DNA of 64,000 nucleotides from Acidobacteriota bacterium (lineage in GTDB: Bacteria > Acidobacteriota > Vicinamibacteria > Vicinamibacterales > Fen-181): the NCBI GenBank assembly GCA_003170135.1, contig PMZR01000016.1, positions 42,524 to 106,523 on the forward strand, given 5' to 3'. The stretch's first letter is position 1. Every line of letters starts with the position of its first letter. This document shows positions 46,144-56,641 of the stretch, one piece after another. A program made the translations under genes and the position numbers. A model generated the notes under the pieces. It was not told the DNA's origin. It saw only the letters and a list, made by a program, of their open reading frames with translations, and did no database searches.

Positions 46144-47000
46144 TGCGGGCCAGGATCACGCCGTCCGCGCTGGTCCTCGCGCTGGCGCTCGTCGCTCCAT
46201 CCGCCTTCGCCCAGGAGCCGGCGACCGGCGCCGGCAATCCACTTCAGCCGGCGGCGGTCAACGCGGCGCTCCCGGACATGCCGTCTTCGCACGCCGGAGA
46301 GTCGCCCTCGGCGGCCGCGACAGCGGCCGTCATGCCGCACGGCTACTTCTTTGTGAACGCGGGATACCAGGGGACGACCAACGCGTTCACGAGCACCTGG
46401 TCGTACCCGAGCAATCAGGAAACCGCATCGGTGACGGCGGGCTACTCGGTGAAACCCGCGGTGCTCATCGACGTTGCCGGCGGCGCGCGCCTCTGGCGCG
46501 ACCTGAGCATTGGCGTCGCCGTCTCGCGTTACCATCGCGCGGATCTGGCGTCCCTCTCGGCGTCCGTCCCTCACCCGTTCTACTTCAACCAGCCGCGAAG
46601 CTTCCAGGCCAGCACCGCGGGCCCGGAGCGAACCGAGACCGCGGTTCACCTGCAGGCCATGTGGACGTTTGCCGCCGCGTCACGGATCCAGGTGGGCGTG
46701 TTCGGCGGCCCGAGCGTCTTCAGGGTCAGCCAGGTGACGATCTCGGCCGTGAACTTCGCCGAGGCCTATCCCTACGACACCGTCACTCTCGGCAACGTGT
46801 CCATGAAGACGCAGGCGGCCTCCAAGGCCACCTTCAACGCGGGCGTCGATCTCACGTGGCTCGTCTACAAGCAGATCGGCATCGGGGGCATGGTGCGCTT
46901 CAGCGGCGTGAACGTCGGCTTCACCGAGGCGGATGGGACGGCGCTGCCGGTGAAAGCGGGCGGGCTGCAGGCCGGCGCGGGGCTGCGCGTCAGATTCTAA
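46140..47000 (+). CDS. Outer-membrane beta-barrel protein of unknown function
   Basis: Exported protein of 286 aa whose ATG (46140) overlaps the peptidase stop. Signal peptide MMRARITPSALVLALALVAP...AFAQ; then a linker rich in Ala and Pro (~20-60) and a small barrel with alternating strands (GYFFVNAGYQGTTNAFTSTW, IGVAVSRYHRADL, VGVFGGPSVFRVSQV, GIGGMVRFSGVNVGF) that ends GAGLRVRF with the terminal Phe used for barrel insertion. Typical of 8-12 strand porin-like barrels. Coupling to a secreted peptidase may mean a shared surface role, as inference. Confidence 0.72.
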   Translation: MMRARITPSALVLALALVAPSAFAQEPATGAGNPLQPAAVNAALPDMPSSHAGESPSAAATAAVMPHGYFFVNAGYQGTTNAFTSTWSYPSNQETASVTAGYSVKPAVLIDVAGGARLWRDLSIGVAVSRYHRADLASLSASVPHPFYFNQPRSFQASTAGPERTETAVHLQAMWTFAAASRIQVGVFGGPSVFRVSQVTISAVNFAEAYPYDTVTLGNVSMKTQAASKATFNAGVDLTWLVYKQIGIGGMVRFSGVNVGFTEADGTALPVKAGGLQAGAGLRVRF

Positions 47001-47050
47001 GCGGACATCAAACGCGGGACGTCAACACAAGGGAACTGCGCGCCCGATCT

Positions 47051-48058
47051 CTAATCGCGTTTGGCTGCGCGGGGATGCGCGCGCCGGTAGACGGCCAGCA
47101 ACTGGGCGGCGTTCACGTGCGTGTAGCGCTGCGTGGTGCTGAGCCTGGCGTGCCCCAGCAGTTCCTGGATCGCCCGCAAATCGGCTCCGCGCTCGAGCAG
47201 GTGGGTCGCAAACGAATGGCGAATCGCGTGCGGGCTGATCCCGCACCGCGTGCTGCACATCGTCATGTAGCGCGCGATCAGCCGCTGCACGCTGCGCGGC
47301 GACAATCTCCCCGCCCGGTAATTGAGAAACAACGCCTCGTCCACGTCACTCGAACGCGATCGGGCCCGACGTCGCGGTGATTCCCGCGATTGAGGCCCGC
47401 GGCCGCGATCGACCGCAGGGGGCCCCTCGCGACGCGCCAGGCGTGCCTGCTGAAACTGCGCACGGTCCGCCAGGCAGGCGCGCAGGGCCTGGGCCGCGCT
47501 GTTGTTGAACGGAATGACGCGTTCCTTCCCGCCCTTGCCCAGGACTCGCACCATCCTGGCGCCCAGGTGGACGTCCTCGAGGTCGAGACCGACCAGCTCG
47601 CGCAGGCGGAGACCCGACGCGTAGAACAGCTCGATGATCGCGCGGTCGCGGCGTCCGAGGGGAGACCCGCAATCCGGCATCTCGAGCAGTCGCGTCATCT
47701 CGTCCACCTCGAGGTGCAACGGGATCCGTTCCTCGCGCTTCGGCGAGACGACGACCGACGCGTCGTTGTCTTCGAGCACGCCCTCGCGTTTCAGGTAACG
47801 GACAAATGCGCGGATGGCCGCCAGCTTGCGCGCGGCGGTGGCACGCGAGTGTCCCTGGCGGTAGATGTCGCCGAGAAAGCCACGGATGGTCAGGTGGTCG
47901 ATCGCCGAGACGCGCAGGTCGGACACCGGCAGGTGCGCGACGCCGGCGAGAAAGGACAGGAACTGGGACAGGTCGCCGTCGTAGGCCTCGACGGTCAACG
48001 GCGAGGCGTTGCGGTTGAGGCGAAGGTACTCAAGGAAGCCGCGAAGCTGCTCGCGCAC
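47051..48058 (-). CDS. xerC: Tyrosine recombinase XerC/XerD
   Basis: Site-specific recombinase of 335 aa that resolves chromosome dimers. N-terminal SAM-like domain (1-85), catalytic domain with Arg in SGLRLRELVGLD, Lys in VLGKGGKERVIPF, HAIRHSFATHLLERG, and the Tyr in LLGHARLSTTQRYTHV. A 35-residue Arg/Ser-rich insert (around 200-240, REGPPAVDRGRGPQSRESPR) sits between the Lys strand and HxxR, longer than in XerC of other bacteria. GTG start. It is the last gene of the dprA-topA-trmFO-xerC operon, which supports XerC over a mobile-element integrase. Confidence 0.9.
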   Translation of the reverse strand: MREQLRGFLEYLRLNRNASPLTVEAYDGDLSQFLSFLAGVAHLPVSDLRVSAIDHLTIRGFLGDIYRQGHSRATAARKLAAIRAFVRYLKREGVLEDNDASVVVSPKREERIPLHLEVDEMTRLLEMPDCGSPLGRRDRAIIELFYASGLRLRELVGLDLEDVHLGARMVRVLGKGGKERVIPFNNSAAQALRACLADRAQFQQARLARREGPPAVDRGRGPQSRESPRRRARSRSSDVDEALFLNYRAGRLSPRSVQRLIARYMTMCSTRCGISPHAIRHSFATHLLERGADLRAIQELLGHARLSTTQRYTHVNAAQLLAVYRRAHPRAAKRD

Positions 48059-48076
48059 AGGCAGATGATACCCGAT

Positions 48077-49447
48077 TCACGGCCTGCCCCCACGCGCCCA
48101 TTGCTGCACGTCCACGCACGCGCGCTCGGCCATGGCGAGCTTGCGCGCCATCTTGTCGCCCCTGCGGCGCGCCCCCGCGGGAACGTCGGGCGGCTGCATG
48201 ATGCCGAAGGTGATGTTGGTCGGCTGATACGTGGCCTCATCGGCGTGGGACACGTAGTAGCTGAGCGCACCCATCGCGGTGGTACGAGGCGGCACCCCCG
48301 GCGTCTCACCACGCGCGAGGGCGGCCGCGTTGAGGCCGGCCAGCAGCCCCGAGGCGGCGGATTCGACGTACCCTTCGACACCGGATATCTGCCCTGCGAA
48401 GAACAGGCGGCCGTCGCGCCTGGTCTGCCACGTCTCGCGCAACACCGCCGGTGCGTTGATGTAGGTGTTGCGGTGGATCATGCCGAAGCGAACGAACTCG
48501 GCGTGCTCGAGGCCCGGGATCATCTGGAAGACGCGCGCCTGCTCGCCCCACTTCAGCTGTGTCTGGAAGCCGACCAGGCTGTAGTGATCGCCGGCCAGCG
48601 TGTCCTGGCGCAACTGCACGACCGCGTACGGGTACCGCCCCGTCGCCGGGTCCACCAGGCCGACCGGTTTCATCGGCCCGAAGCGCAGCGTGTCCACGCC
48701 TCGGTGGGCCATCACTTCGATCGGCAGGCACCCTTCGAAGAAGTGCTCGCGGTCGAAGTCGTGGACGTGGGCCGCCTCGGCGTGGACGAGGCCGTCGTAG
48801 AAGCGCGCGTACTGGCCGGCATCGAACGGGCAATTCAGGTAGTCGCCCTCCTCGGCGCCCGCCCGATCGCCCGGATTGTCGCCGCGCAGGCTCCGGCCCC
48901 ATCGCGAGGCCTTGAACACCTTGGCCCGATCGATGCTCTCGGCCAGCACGATCGGGCTGACCGCATCGTAGAAGTACAGGTGGGCCTGGCCGACCAGCTG
49001 CGCAATGGCCTCGGACAGCGCCGGGGCCGTGAGCGGCCCGGTCGCGAGAATCACCGGCGACCGGTCGTCCGCGGGCTGCGGAACCGCCGTGATTTCTTCG
49101 CGCACCACGTCGATGAGCGGGTGCCGCTCGATGGCGCGCGTGATCGACTCGGAGAACTTGAGGCGATCGACCGCCAGGGCGGCGCCCGCCGGCACGCGCG
49201 TCTCGTCGGCCGCGCGCAGGACGAGGGAGCCAAGCAGGCGCATCTCCTGCTTCAACAGGCCAACCGCATTATCGGGTTTGTCGGACCGGAGAGAGTTGCT
49301 GCAGACGAGCTCGGCGAGACGATCCGTCTTGTGAACGGGCGTCGGCGTCACCGGCCGCATCTCGTGGATCGTGACGGGCACCCCGCGCGAGGCCGCCTGC
49401 CACGCGGCTTCACAGCCGGCCAATCCACCGCCGACGATGTGGATCAT
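48077..49447 (-). CDS. trmFO: Folate-dependent tRNA (uracil-54-C5) methyltransferase
   Basis: FAD enzyme of 456 aa that uses methylenetetrahydrofolate to make ribothymidine 54 in the T-loop of tRNA. N-terminal FAD loop IHIVGGGLAGCEAAWQAA, then HEMRPVTPTPVHKTDRLAEL, CSNSLRSDKPDNAVGLLKQE, and the late signature SGLLAGLNAAALARG. All family landmarks are present and the length is as expected. It follows topA with 7 bp. Confidence 0.96.
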   Translation of the reverse strand: MIHIVGGGLAGCEAAWQAASRGVPVTIHEMRPVTPTPVHKTDRLAELVCSNSLRSDKPDNAVGLLKQEMRLLGSLVLRAADETRVPAGAALAVDRLKFSESITRAIERHPLIDVVREEITAVPQPADDRSPVILATGPLTAPALSEAIAQLVGQAHLYFYDAVSPIVLAESIDRAKVFKASRWGRSLRGDNPGDRAGAEEGDYLNCPFDAGQYARFYDGLVHAEAAHVHDFDREHFFEGCLPIEVMAHRGVDTLRFGPMKPVGLVDPATGRYPYAVVQLRQDTLAGDHYSLVGFQTQLKWGEQARVFQMIPGLEHAEFVRFGMIHRNTYINAPAVLRETWQTRRDGRLFFAGQISGVEGYVESAASGLLAGLNAAALARGETPGVPPRTTAMGALSYYVSHADEATYQPTNITFGIMQPPDVPAGARRRGDKMARKLAMAERACVDVQQWARGGRP

Positions 49448-49454
49448 TGGAGGA

Positions 49455-51881
49455 TCACGCAGGCGCGAGCTCCTCGCTCCGCACGTAGTCGCACTCCTCC
49501 TTGTGGCAGACCAGCTGGCGGCCGTGCCGCTTGGTCACCTTCTCGACCAGGAACGGCGCGCCGCACTTCGGGCAGGCCTCGGCGATGGGCCGGTTCCACA
49601 GCGTAAAATCGCAGCCCGGATAGTTGCTGCAGCCGAAGAAGACCTTGCCGCGCTTCGACCGGCGTTCGACGATCTCGCCGCCGTCGGTCGGGCACTTCAC
49701 GCCCGTGGTCTTCTGCTGGACATACTTGCACGTCGGGTAGTTGCTGCAGGCGACGAACTCGCCGAACCGTCCCTGTTTGCGCACGAGGTTCGATCCGCAC
49801 TGCGGGCACGGCTCGGTGAGCACTTCGTCCGGCTTCGCCGCCGTGAGCCCGCCCTGCCTGGTCGCAATCAGCTTGCGCGTCGTCTTGCATTCCGGGTAGC
49901 CGGAGCAGGCGAGGAACTGGCCGAAGCGCCCGCGCTTCATCACCATCGGGCGCCCGCAGTTCTCGCACTCCTCGACCGGCACCTCGGCACCGTTCGCGCC
50001 GGCTCCCTCGGGCGGTTCCAGCTCGCGCGTATTCGTGCACTCGGGGTACGCGCTGCAGGCGAGAAACGGGCCGAACTTGCCGACCTTCTTCAGCATCTCG
50101 CCGCCGCACTTGTCGCACTTCTCCCCGGTCGGCATCCCCTTCTTCAGGTCATCCATCTCGCGGTCGGCCCGTTCGATGTCGACGCTGAACTTCTCGTAGA
50201 AGCTGCCCAGCGTGCTCTTGTAGTCCGCCTTCCCCTGCTCGATCTCGTCGAGCTGCTCTTCCATTCTGGCCGTGTAGGTCACGCCGAGAATGTCCTCGAA
50301 ATACGGGACCATCAGGTCGGTCACGAGCACGCCGAGCACCGTCGGGCGGAACCGGGCCTCGATCTTCTTGACGTAGTCCCGATCCTGCAGCGTGCCCAGG
50401 ATCGACGCGTAGGTGCTCGGGCGGCCGATCCCGTTCTCTTCGAGCTCCTTCACGAGCGTCGCTTCACTGTAGCGTGGCGGCGGCTGGGTAAATTTCTGCT
50501 CGGGGCGCAGCCCTTTCAGCGCCAGGTGCTCGCCCTCGCGCAGCTCGGGCAGCACGCCTGAACTCGCCTCGTCTTCGTCCGCGTCCCCGGCGGTGCCCTT
50601 GGCCGGAACGTTCTCGGGCGACTCGCCCACCGCGCCGTAGGCGGCGAGCCAGCCACTGAACTTCGGCACCGAACCGCGCACGCGCAGGGTGTACGGGCCC
50701 GCGTCGATCTCGACGATCGTGTCGTCGAACACGGCGGGCGGCATCTGGGACGCCACGAACCTATTCCAGATCAGCCGGTACAGATAGTACTGGTCCGGGG
50801 TCAGGTGCGCGCGCACGGCCTCCGGGTCGTACTGCATGGAGGTCGGGCGAATCGCCTCGTGCGCGTCCTGCGCATCGGCCTTGGCGCGGTAGAAGTTCGC
50901 CTTTTCGGGCACGTACTCGGCGCCGAACACCTTGCCGATATGCTCGCGCACGTCCGCGAGGGCCTGGTCCGACACGCGCGTCGAGTCGGTCCGCATGTAG
51001 CTGATGAGACCGACGGCCCCTTCGCCCGGCAACTCGATGCCCTCGTAGAGCTGCTGCGCCACCACCATGGTCTTCTTGACCGTGAAGCGCGAGAGCTGCT
51101 GCAGCTTGCTCGTGATGAAGGGCGGTGTCGCGTGGCGCCTCCGCTCCTTCCTGACGACCGACCGGACGACGAAGGTGGCGTGCTCGAGATCGGCGAGGAT
51201 CGCATTCGAGGCAGCTTCGTTCGCGACCCGGATCGTCGCGCCATCCTTCTTGACGAGCTTCGCGTCGAATTCCGGCGGCGCGTCGGCCGCGAGCCGCGCA
51301 AACAGGTGCCAGTACTCCTCGGCGACGAACTTCTCGATCTCACGCTCGCGATCGCAGACGAGCTTCAACGCCACCGACTGCACGCGTCCCGCGCTCAGGC
51401 CCCGGCGCACCTTGTCCCAGAGGAGCGGGCTGATCTTGTAGCCGACCAGCCGATCGAGCACGCGTCGCGCACGCTGCGCCGCCACCATCTTCTCGTCGAT
51501 GGCCACGGGATGTTCGATGGCCGCGAGAATCGCCTTCTTGGTGATCTCGTTGAACATCAGCCGGTGGATCGTGCGGTTCTTCCCCGCCAGCTCTTCCGCG
51601 ATGTCCCACCCGATCGCCTCGCCTTCGCGGTCGGGGTCGGTCGCGACGAAGATCTGCTCGACGTCCTTGGCGGCCGCGCGCAGGTCCTTGATGACCTTCT
51701 TGCGGCTGGCGATGGACTCGTAGGCGGGCTCGAAGCCATGCTCCACGTCCACGCCGAGCTTGCTCTTGGGCAGGTCGCGGATATGCCCCATCGAGGCCAG
51801 GACCTTGTAGTTCCGCCCGAGGTATTTATTGATCGTCTTCGCCTTGGTCGGCGACTCGACAACGACGAGTGCTTTAGCCAT
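49455..51881 (-). CDS. topA: DNA topoisomerase I with extra zinc ribbons
   Basis: Type IA topoisomerase of 808 aa that relaxes negative supercoils. TOPRIM domain (1-140, VVVESPTKAKTINKYLG, DPDREGEAIGW) and the active-site Tyr295 in GLISYMRTDST. The tail from ~590 has five zinc-ribbon units, one more than usual: CDKCGGEML..., CENCGRPMV..., CPQCGSNLV..., then CPTDGGEIVER... lacking the second Cys, and CPKCGAPFL.... The fourth is therefore probably no longer a zinc site. Start ATG 51881. dprA lies upstream on the same strand. Confidence 0.96.
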   Translation of the reverse strand: MAKALVVVESPTKAKTINKYLGRNYKVLASMGHIRDLPKSKLGVDVEHGFEPAYESIASRKKVIKDLRAAAKDVEQIFVATDPDREGEAIGWDIAEELAGKNRTIHRLMFNEITKKAILAAIEHPVAIDEKMVAAQRARRVLDRLVGYKISPLLWDKVRRGLSAGRVQSVALKLVCDREREIEKFVAEEYWHLFARLAADAPPEFDAKLVKKDGATIRVANEAASNAILADLEHATFVVRSVVRKERRRHATPPFITSKLQQLSRFTVKKTMVVAQQLYEGIELPGEGAVGLISYMRTDSTRVSDQALADVREHIGKVFGAEYVPEKANFYRAKADAQDAHEAIRPTSMQYDPEAVRAHLTPDQYYLYRLIWNRFVASQMPPAVFDDTIVEIDAGPYTLRVRGSVPKFSGWLAAYGAVGESPENVPAKGTAGDADEDEASSGVLPELREGEHLALKGLRPEQKFTQPPPRYSEATLVKELEENGIGRPSTYASILGTLQDRDYVKKIEARFRPTVLGVLVTDLMVPYFEDILGVTYTARMEEQLDEIEQGKADYKSTLGSFYEKFSVDIERADREMDDLKKGMPTGEKCDKCGGEMLKKVGKFGPFLACSAYPECTNTRELEPPEGAGANGAEVPVEECENCGRPMVMKRGRFGQFLACSGYPECKTTRKLIATRQGGLTAAKPDEVLTEPCPQCGSNLVRKQGRFGEFVACSNYPTCKYVQQKTTGVKCPTDGGEIVERRSKRGKVFFGCSNYPGCDFTLWNRPIAEACPKCGAPFLVEKVTKRHGRQLVCHKEECDYVRSEELAPA

Positions 51882-51936
51882 GAATGCTTGTTCTTTTGAC
51901 TCGGGGAACCGCGCTCAACTGTTCTTGGCGCTATTT

Positions 51937-53130
51937 CTACGTTAGCACGTTCGCCGCAGACCGCACGAATCGGCCGCCGGGAACTCGACGCACGAAACCC
52001 TGCAGTTCCAGTTCGAGCAACCTCGGCAGCAGCACGGCCACGTCGCATCCCGACGACGCGGCGAGCGCGTCGAGCGCGTAGCTGTCGCCCGTATCCATCA
52101 ACGCGAGCAGCGGATCGCGGGCCCGTTCGCGACCCGACGCTGCCGCCTCACGACGCACCAGCCCCACCGCCTGCAGAACATCGTCCGCGGTCTCGACCAG
52201 GGCCGCGCCGGACTTGAGCAGCGTGTGACTGCCCCTGTGTCGCTCGCTCAGCACGTTGCCCGGCACGGCGCAGACGTCCCGCCCCTGTTCGAGCGCGCAG
52301 TCGGCCGTGATCAGCGCGCCGCTGCGCTGCCGCGCCTCCACCACCACGACGCCGAGCGACAAGCCGCTGATGATCCGGTTCCGTCTCGGGAAGTGATACG
52401 ACAGCGGCCGCGTGCCCGGCGGGAACTCGCTCACGACGGCGCCGCGACGAACGACCTCTTCGAGGAGCGCCGCGTGCTCGGGCGGGTACGCGACGTCAGG
52501 CCCGCAGCCGAGAACGGCGACCGTGCGTCCTCCAGCCGCCGCCAGCGCGCCGCGATGCGCGGCCGCGTCGATGCCGCGCGCGAGCCCGCTGACGATGACC
52601 AGGCCGCGGGCCGCGAGATCGGACGCCAGGCGCGCGGCCGTCTCCTCCCCGTACGCCGAAGCCGCACGCGATCCGACGATCGCGACCGCCGGCTCGGCCA
52701 GAAGATCGATGGCCCCCCTCACCCAGAGCACGAGCGGCGGGTCGAAGATCGCGGCCAGCAGCGGCGGATAGTTGGCGCCGGACCATCGCACGTGGTCGAT
52801 TCGCTTCGCGTGGGCCGTCGCGAGCGCGCGCCCGGCCGCCTCCCTGGCGGCGACTGCCTTCGCTGCCGCGTCAGCGCAGCCGACCTCCAGCAGCACAGCT
52901 TCGAGCGAGTCCGGGACGGCGATCGGGCTCGCGGCGCTGTCGAGCGGGGCCTCGGTCGTTCCAGGTTGAGCCGGACCCTGGCCGGGCTCGGACGCGGCCG
53001 CCCCGCGAAGAACTGCAAAGAGTTCGACCCGCGGCAACCGCGGTACGAGCGACAGGGCGAGCAGATCGAGCCCGTCCCAGCGCGGGTGCAGCGCTGGCTC
53101 TGCCGTCCGGAGGACAACATCTGCGGTCAT
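51937..53130 (-). CDS. dprA: DNA processing protein DprA/Smf
   Basis: Single-stranded DNA-binding loader of RecA in transformation, 397 aa. The Rossmann-like DprA domain has VAIVGSRAASAYGEETA, GLVIVSGLARGIDAAAH, AVLGCGPDVAYPPEH and FPRRNRIISGLSLGVVVVEA, RSGALITADCALEQGRDV. N-terminal ~130 residues form a SAM-like/extended part; C-terminal ~60 are a DML1-like winged helix. First gene of the operon with topA, trmFO and xerC. Its presence suggests natural competence is possible. Confidence 0.95.
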   Translation of the reverse strand: MTADVVLRTAEPALHPRWDGLDLLALSLVPRLPRVELFAVLRGAAASEPGQGPAQPGTTEAPLDSAASPIAVPDSLEAVLLEVGCADAAAKAVAAREAAGRALATAHAKRIDHVRWSGANYPPLLAAIFDPPLVLWVRGAIDLLAEPAVAIVGSRAASAYGEETAARLASDLAARGLVIVSGLARGIDAAAHRGALAAAGGRTVAVLGCGPDVAYPPEHAALLEEVVRRGAVVSEFPPGTRPLSYHFPRRNRIISGLSLGVVVVEARQRSGALITADCALEQGRDVCAVPGNVLSERHRGSHTLLKSGAALVETADDVLQAVGLVRREAAASGRERARDPLLALMDTGDSYALDALAASSGCDVAVLLPRLLELELQGFVRRVPGGRFVRSAANVLT

Positions 53131-53315
53131 TTTCGTACTCCTCGCGGTTGTGCCGGCGGGGCGGGCTCACCAGCGCGGCGGCGTGCAAGAATCCGACGTC
53201 CGACGCCTGCGCAGGTGCGGACGTGGCAGACCTTGAAACGACTGGCGGGGATGAGATCAGCCGGGCGCGGCCACCTGAAAAAAGGCGACCTACCCGACCC
53301 TGGCGAGATCGACTT

Positions 53316-53344
53316 ATTATAGACATAGCATCGCTGAATAACAA
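53316..53344 (-). promoter_or_regulatory. Sigma-70 type promoter of dprA-topA-trmFO-xerC
   Basis: On the minus strand TTGTTA (53344-53339), 17-bp spacer, TATAAT (53321-53316). A leader of about 180 nt follows to ATG 53130. The gap 53131-53485 otherwise holds only the sigma-54-like element for the divergent TPR gene. Confidence 0.65.
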
Positions 53345-53431
53345 CGCGGCGTGAAATCGAAAGGCGTCAGCCACGAGAACGAGCCACTGCACGCGCGATG
53401 CGGTTTGCCGGGGTTTCAGGCAGCGCGGCTG

Positions 53432-53447
53432 TGGTACGTGCTTTGCT
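53432..53447 (+). promoter_or_regulatory. Possible sigma-54 type element upstream of the TPR gene
   Basis: TGGTAC-N5-TTGCT with GG-N10-GC spacing, 38 bp before ATG 53486. One mismatch (T for C) in the -24 box, so weaker than the three before the PEGA genes. Confidence 0.45.
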
Positions 53448-53485
53448 GTTCAGTCGATTTCAAGTCCGCGAACTGAGAACACCTG

Positions 53486-53845
53486 ATGTCACGCACACTG
53501 CTCGCTCTTGGCGTCGTCGCGCTCCTCTTTGCCGCCAGTCCGGCCTACGCCGACAAGCCGCGCAACGAGGCGAAGGCGCAGGTCGATTTCGGCATAACGG
53601 TCGCGCAGAAGGGCCTGTGGCGGGAAGCGATTTTCCGCTGGAAGAAGGCGGTGGAACTCGACCCGGGCTACGCCGCCGCCTGGAACAACCTGGCCATCGC
53701 CTACGAACATGAAGGACAGTTCGAGAGCGCCCGCGACGCCTACGAGAAGGCGATCAAACTGGACCCGAACAACAACTTCATCCATCAGAACTACGATTTT
53801 TTCAAGGAAATCAATGACCGCGCGAAACGGGGCACGACTCGCTAG
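53486..53845 (+). CDS. Small exported TPR-repeat protein
   Basis: Exported protein of 119 aa. Signal peptide MSRTLLALGVVALLFAAS...AYA, then about two tetratricopeptide repeats: AQVDFGITVAQKGLWREAIF...VELDPGYAAAWNN and AIAYEHEGQFESARDAYEKAIKLDP. TPRs bind peptides or partner proteins. Its end overlaps the next gene by 32 bp, so the two are probably made together. Function unknown. Confidence 0.8.
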   Translation: MSRTLLALGVVALLFAASPAYADKPRNEAKAQVDFGITVAQKGLWREAIFRWKKAVELDPGYAAAWNNLAIAYEHEGQFESARDAYEKAIKLDPNNNFIHQNYDFFKEINDRAKRGTTR

Positions 53846-54686
53846 CCTGGGGGTGCTGCTGCTCGTCGCGGCCTGCACCAGTTTCCAGGAAGTCACCATC
53901 GAAACGCCCATCCAGGCCAAGCTCGATGTCTCGCCGTTCCAACGTGTGCTCGTCGTCGGCTTCGTGGCGGGCGGCAGCGAGGACGTGGACGCGAACCTCG
54001 AAACGGTGCGGCTGCTGCGGAGTCAGTTGCGCACGAAATCCGGCCTGAAGGTGATCGAGACCGACGTACTGCCGCTGACCGAGCTCGCGCAGCAGCAGGC
54101 CAAGGAACCCGCCCGGGAGAGCGCTGCGGCCCTCCAGCCGCCCGATGGGGCCGTCACACCTGTCGCGCAGCAACCGCAGGCGCCGCCAGCGACCGCGGGG
54201 CAGCAGCCAACGACTGCGGGGCAGCAGCAGGGCGCGATGGGGCTGCCGACGAAAATCAAGGACGAGAGGGACCTGCAGGCCTACGACCAGATTTTCGCGA
54301 ACGTCGGCTTCTGGAAGAAGCTCGGCGAGGAGTTCCAGAGCCCGCTCATCGTCACGGGCACCGTGCTGTTCACGCCGCTGGCGCGCGCGGGCTACGTCAA
54401 CAAGGACCAGGAAGTCATCGACGCCATGGGCGTGCGGTCCGTGCAGTCGGTCCGCACCTATCAAAACCGCAAGGGGTTTCAGCTGAAGCCGAAGTTCATC
54501 TTCATCGATGGACGAACGGGCACGACGATCTATTCGGAGACCTTCCTCGAGGAAACGCTCTACAGCGAGCAGCAGAACACGCCGCCGCTGTCGTCGTACT
54601 TCGAGTTGATGGACCGCCTGATTCCGCGGTTCCTGAGCACGTTGAGCAGCCAGAAGATCCGCGGCACGCGCGTCCTTTTGAAGTAA
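53814..54686 (+). CDS. Lipoprotein of unknown function, partner of the TPR protein
   Basis: Lipoprotein of 290 aa. MTARNGARLASLGVLLLVAA is followed by lipobox AAC, Cys22. N-terminal domain (~30-110) with FQRVLVVGFVAGGSEDVDAN and VRLLRSQLRTKSGLKVIETD, then a Gln/Pro/Ala linker (QPQAPPATAGQQPTTAGQQQ) and a C-terminal domain (~160-290) with SPLIVTGTVLFTPLARAGYV and RTGTTIYSETFLEETLYS. The layout resembles CsgG/FlgO-type outer-membrane lipoproteins that measure 'target proteins' by secretin-like strands, but no family was firmly recognised. ATG 53814 is chosen; a longer frame to 53709 lies inside the TPR gene. Confidence 0.72.
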   Translation: MTARNGARLASLGVLLLVAACTSFQEVTIETPIQAKLDVSPFQRVLVVGFVAGGSEDVDANLETVRLLRSQLRTKSGLKVIETDVLPLTELAQQQAKEPARESAAALQPPDGAVTPVAQQPQAPPATAGQQPTTAGQQQGAMGLPTKIKDERDLQAYDQIFANVGFWKKLGEEFQSPLIVTGTVLFTPLARAGYVNKDQEVIDAMGVRSVQSVRTYQNRKGFQLKPKFIFIDGRTGTTIYSETFLEETLYSEQQNTPPLSSYFELMDRLIPRFLSTLSSQKIRGTRVLLK

Positions 54687-54783
54687 CCCCGCCGCTCCGG
54701 GCTTCGTGGCTCCAGGTGGGGGGCGGCCCCCCCACGCCGTCCCTTTCTGTTTGCAGCTAAACCGTGGTAATCTAACTCCTTTC

Positions 54784-54805
54784 GGCCAGCCCTGATGGGC
54801 CGGCC
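54784..54805 (+). promoter_or_regulatory. Stem-loop in the rplU leader
   Basis: GGCCAGCCC-TGAT-GGGCCGGCC, an imperfect 9-bp stem about 35 nt upstream of the rplU start. Ribosomal protein L21 operons often carry a leader hairpin; this could be one, but no consensus match was tested. Confidence 0.4.
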
Positions 54806-54839
54806 TGCCCCACCGGCCCAAGAGAACGAGGAGTGTCCC

Positions 54840-55154
54840 GTGTACGCGATTGTGCAGAACGGCGGGCATCAGATAAAGATGGTTCCGGGCACGACGGTCC
54901 TGGTGGACCGCGTCGAGGGAGCCCCGGGCAGCGAGATCTCATTCGCACAGGTGCTGCTCGTCGAAAAGGACGGCGGTGAGGTGCTGGCGGGCGCCCCCTT
55001 CGTCGCCGATGCCCGGGTGGTCGCCGTCATCGACGCCGAGACTCGGGGACCGAAGATCCGGATCTTCAAGAAGAAGCGACGCAAGGGCATGCGGCGCAGC
55101 CGCGGGTTCCGCGCCGACCTGACACGCCTCCGGGTAACCAACATCATCGTCTAG
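54840..55154 (+). CDS. rplU: Ribosomal protein L21
   Basis: Large-subunit protein bL21, 104 aa. [20 protein letters not shown] at the N-terminus and the conserved [20 protein letters not shown] near the end. GTG 54840 is taken because it sits on the family start (MYAIV) and has ACGAGGAG upstream at 54827-54834; the longer frame has no meaning. rpmA follows 38 bp downstream, the usual pair. Confidence 0.96.
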   Translation: MYAIVQNGGHQIKMVPGTTVLVDRVEGAPGSEISFAQVLLVEKDGGEVLAGAPFVADARVVAVIDAETRGPKIRIFKKKRRKGMRRSRGFRADLTRLRVTNIIV

Positions 55155-55192
55155 TCCGAACGCTCGGACCAGACTCAGCGGGAAGTCGGACT

Positions 55193-56609
<1,417 letters not shown>

Positions 56610-56641
56610 GAACTGTCGATCGTCGCCACACCACTCCCGGC

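Noticed and set aside
47051-48058. Integrase of a mobile element
   Set aside because: Gene order dprA-topA-trmFO-xerC is housekeeping; there is no att repeat, tRNA or phage gene nearby.
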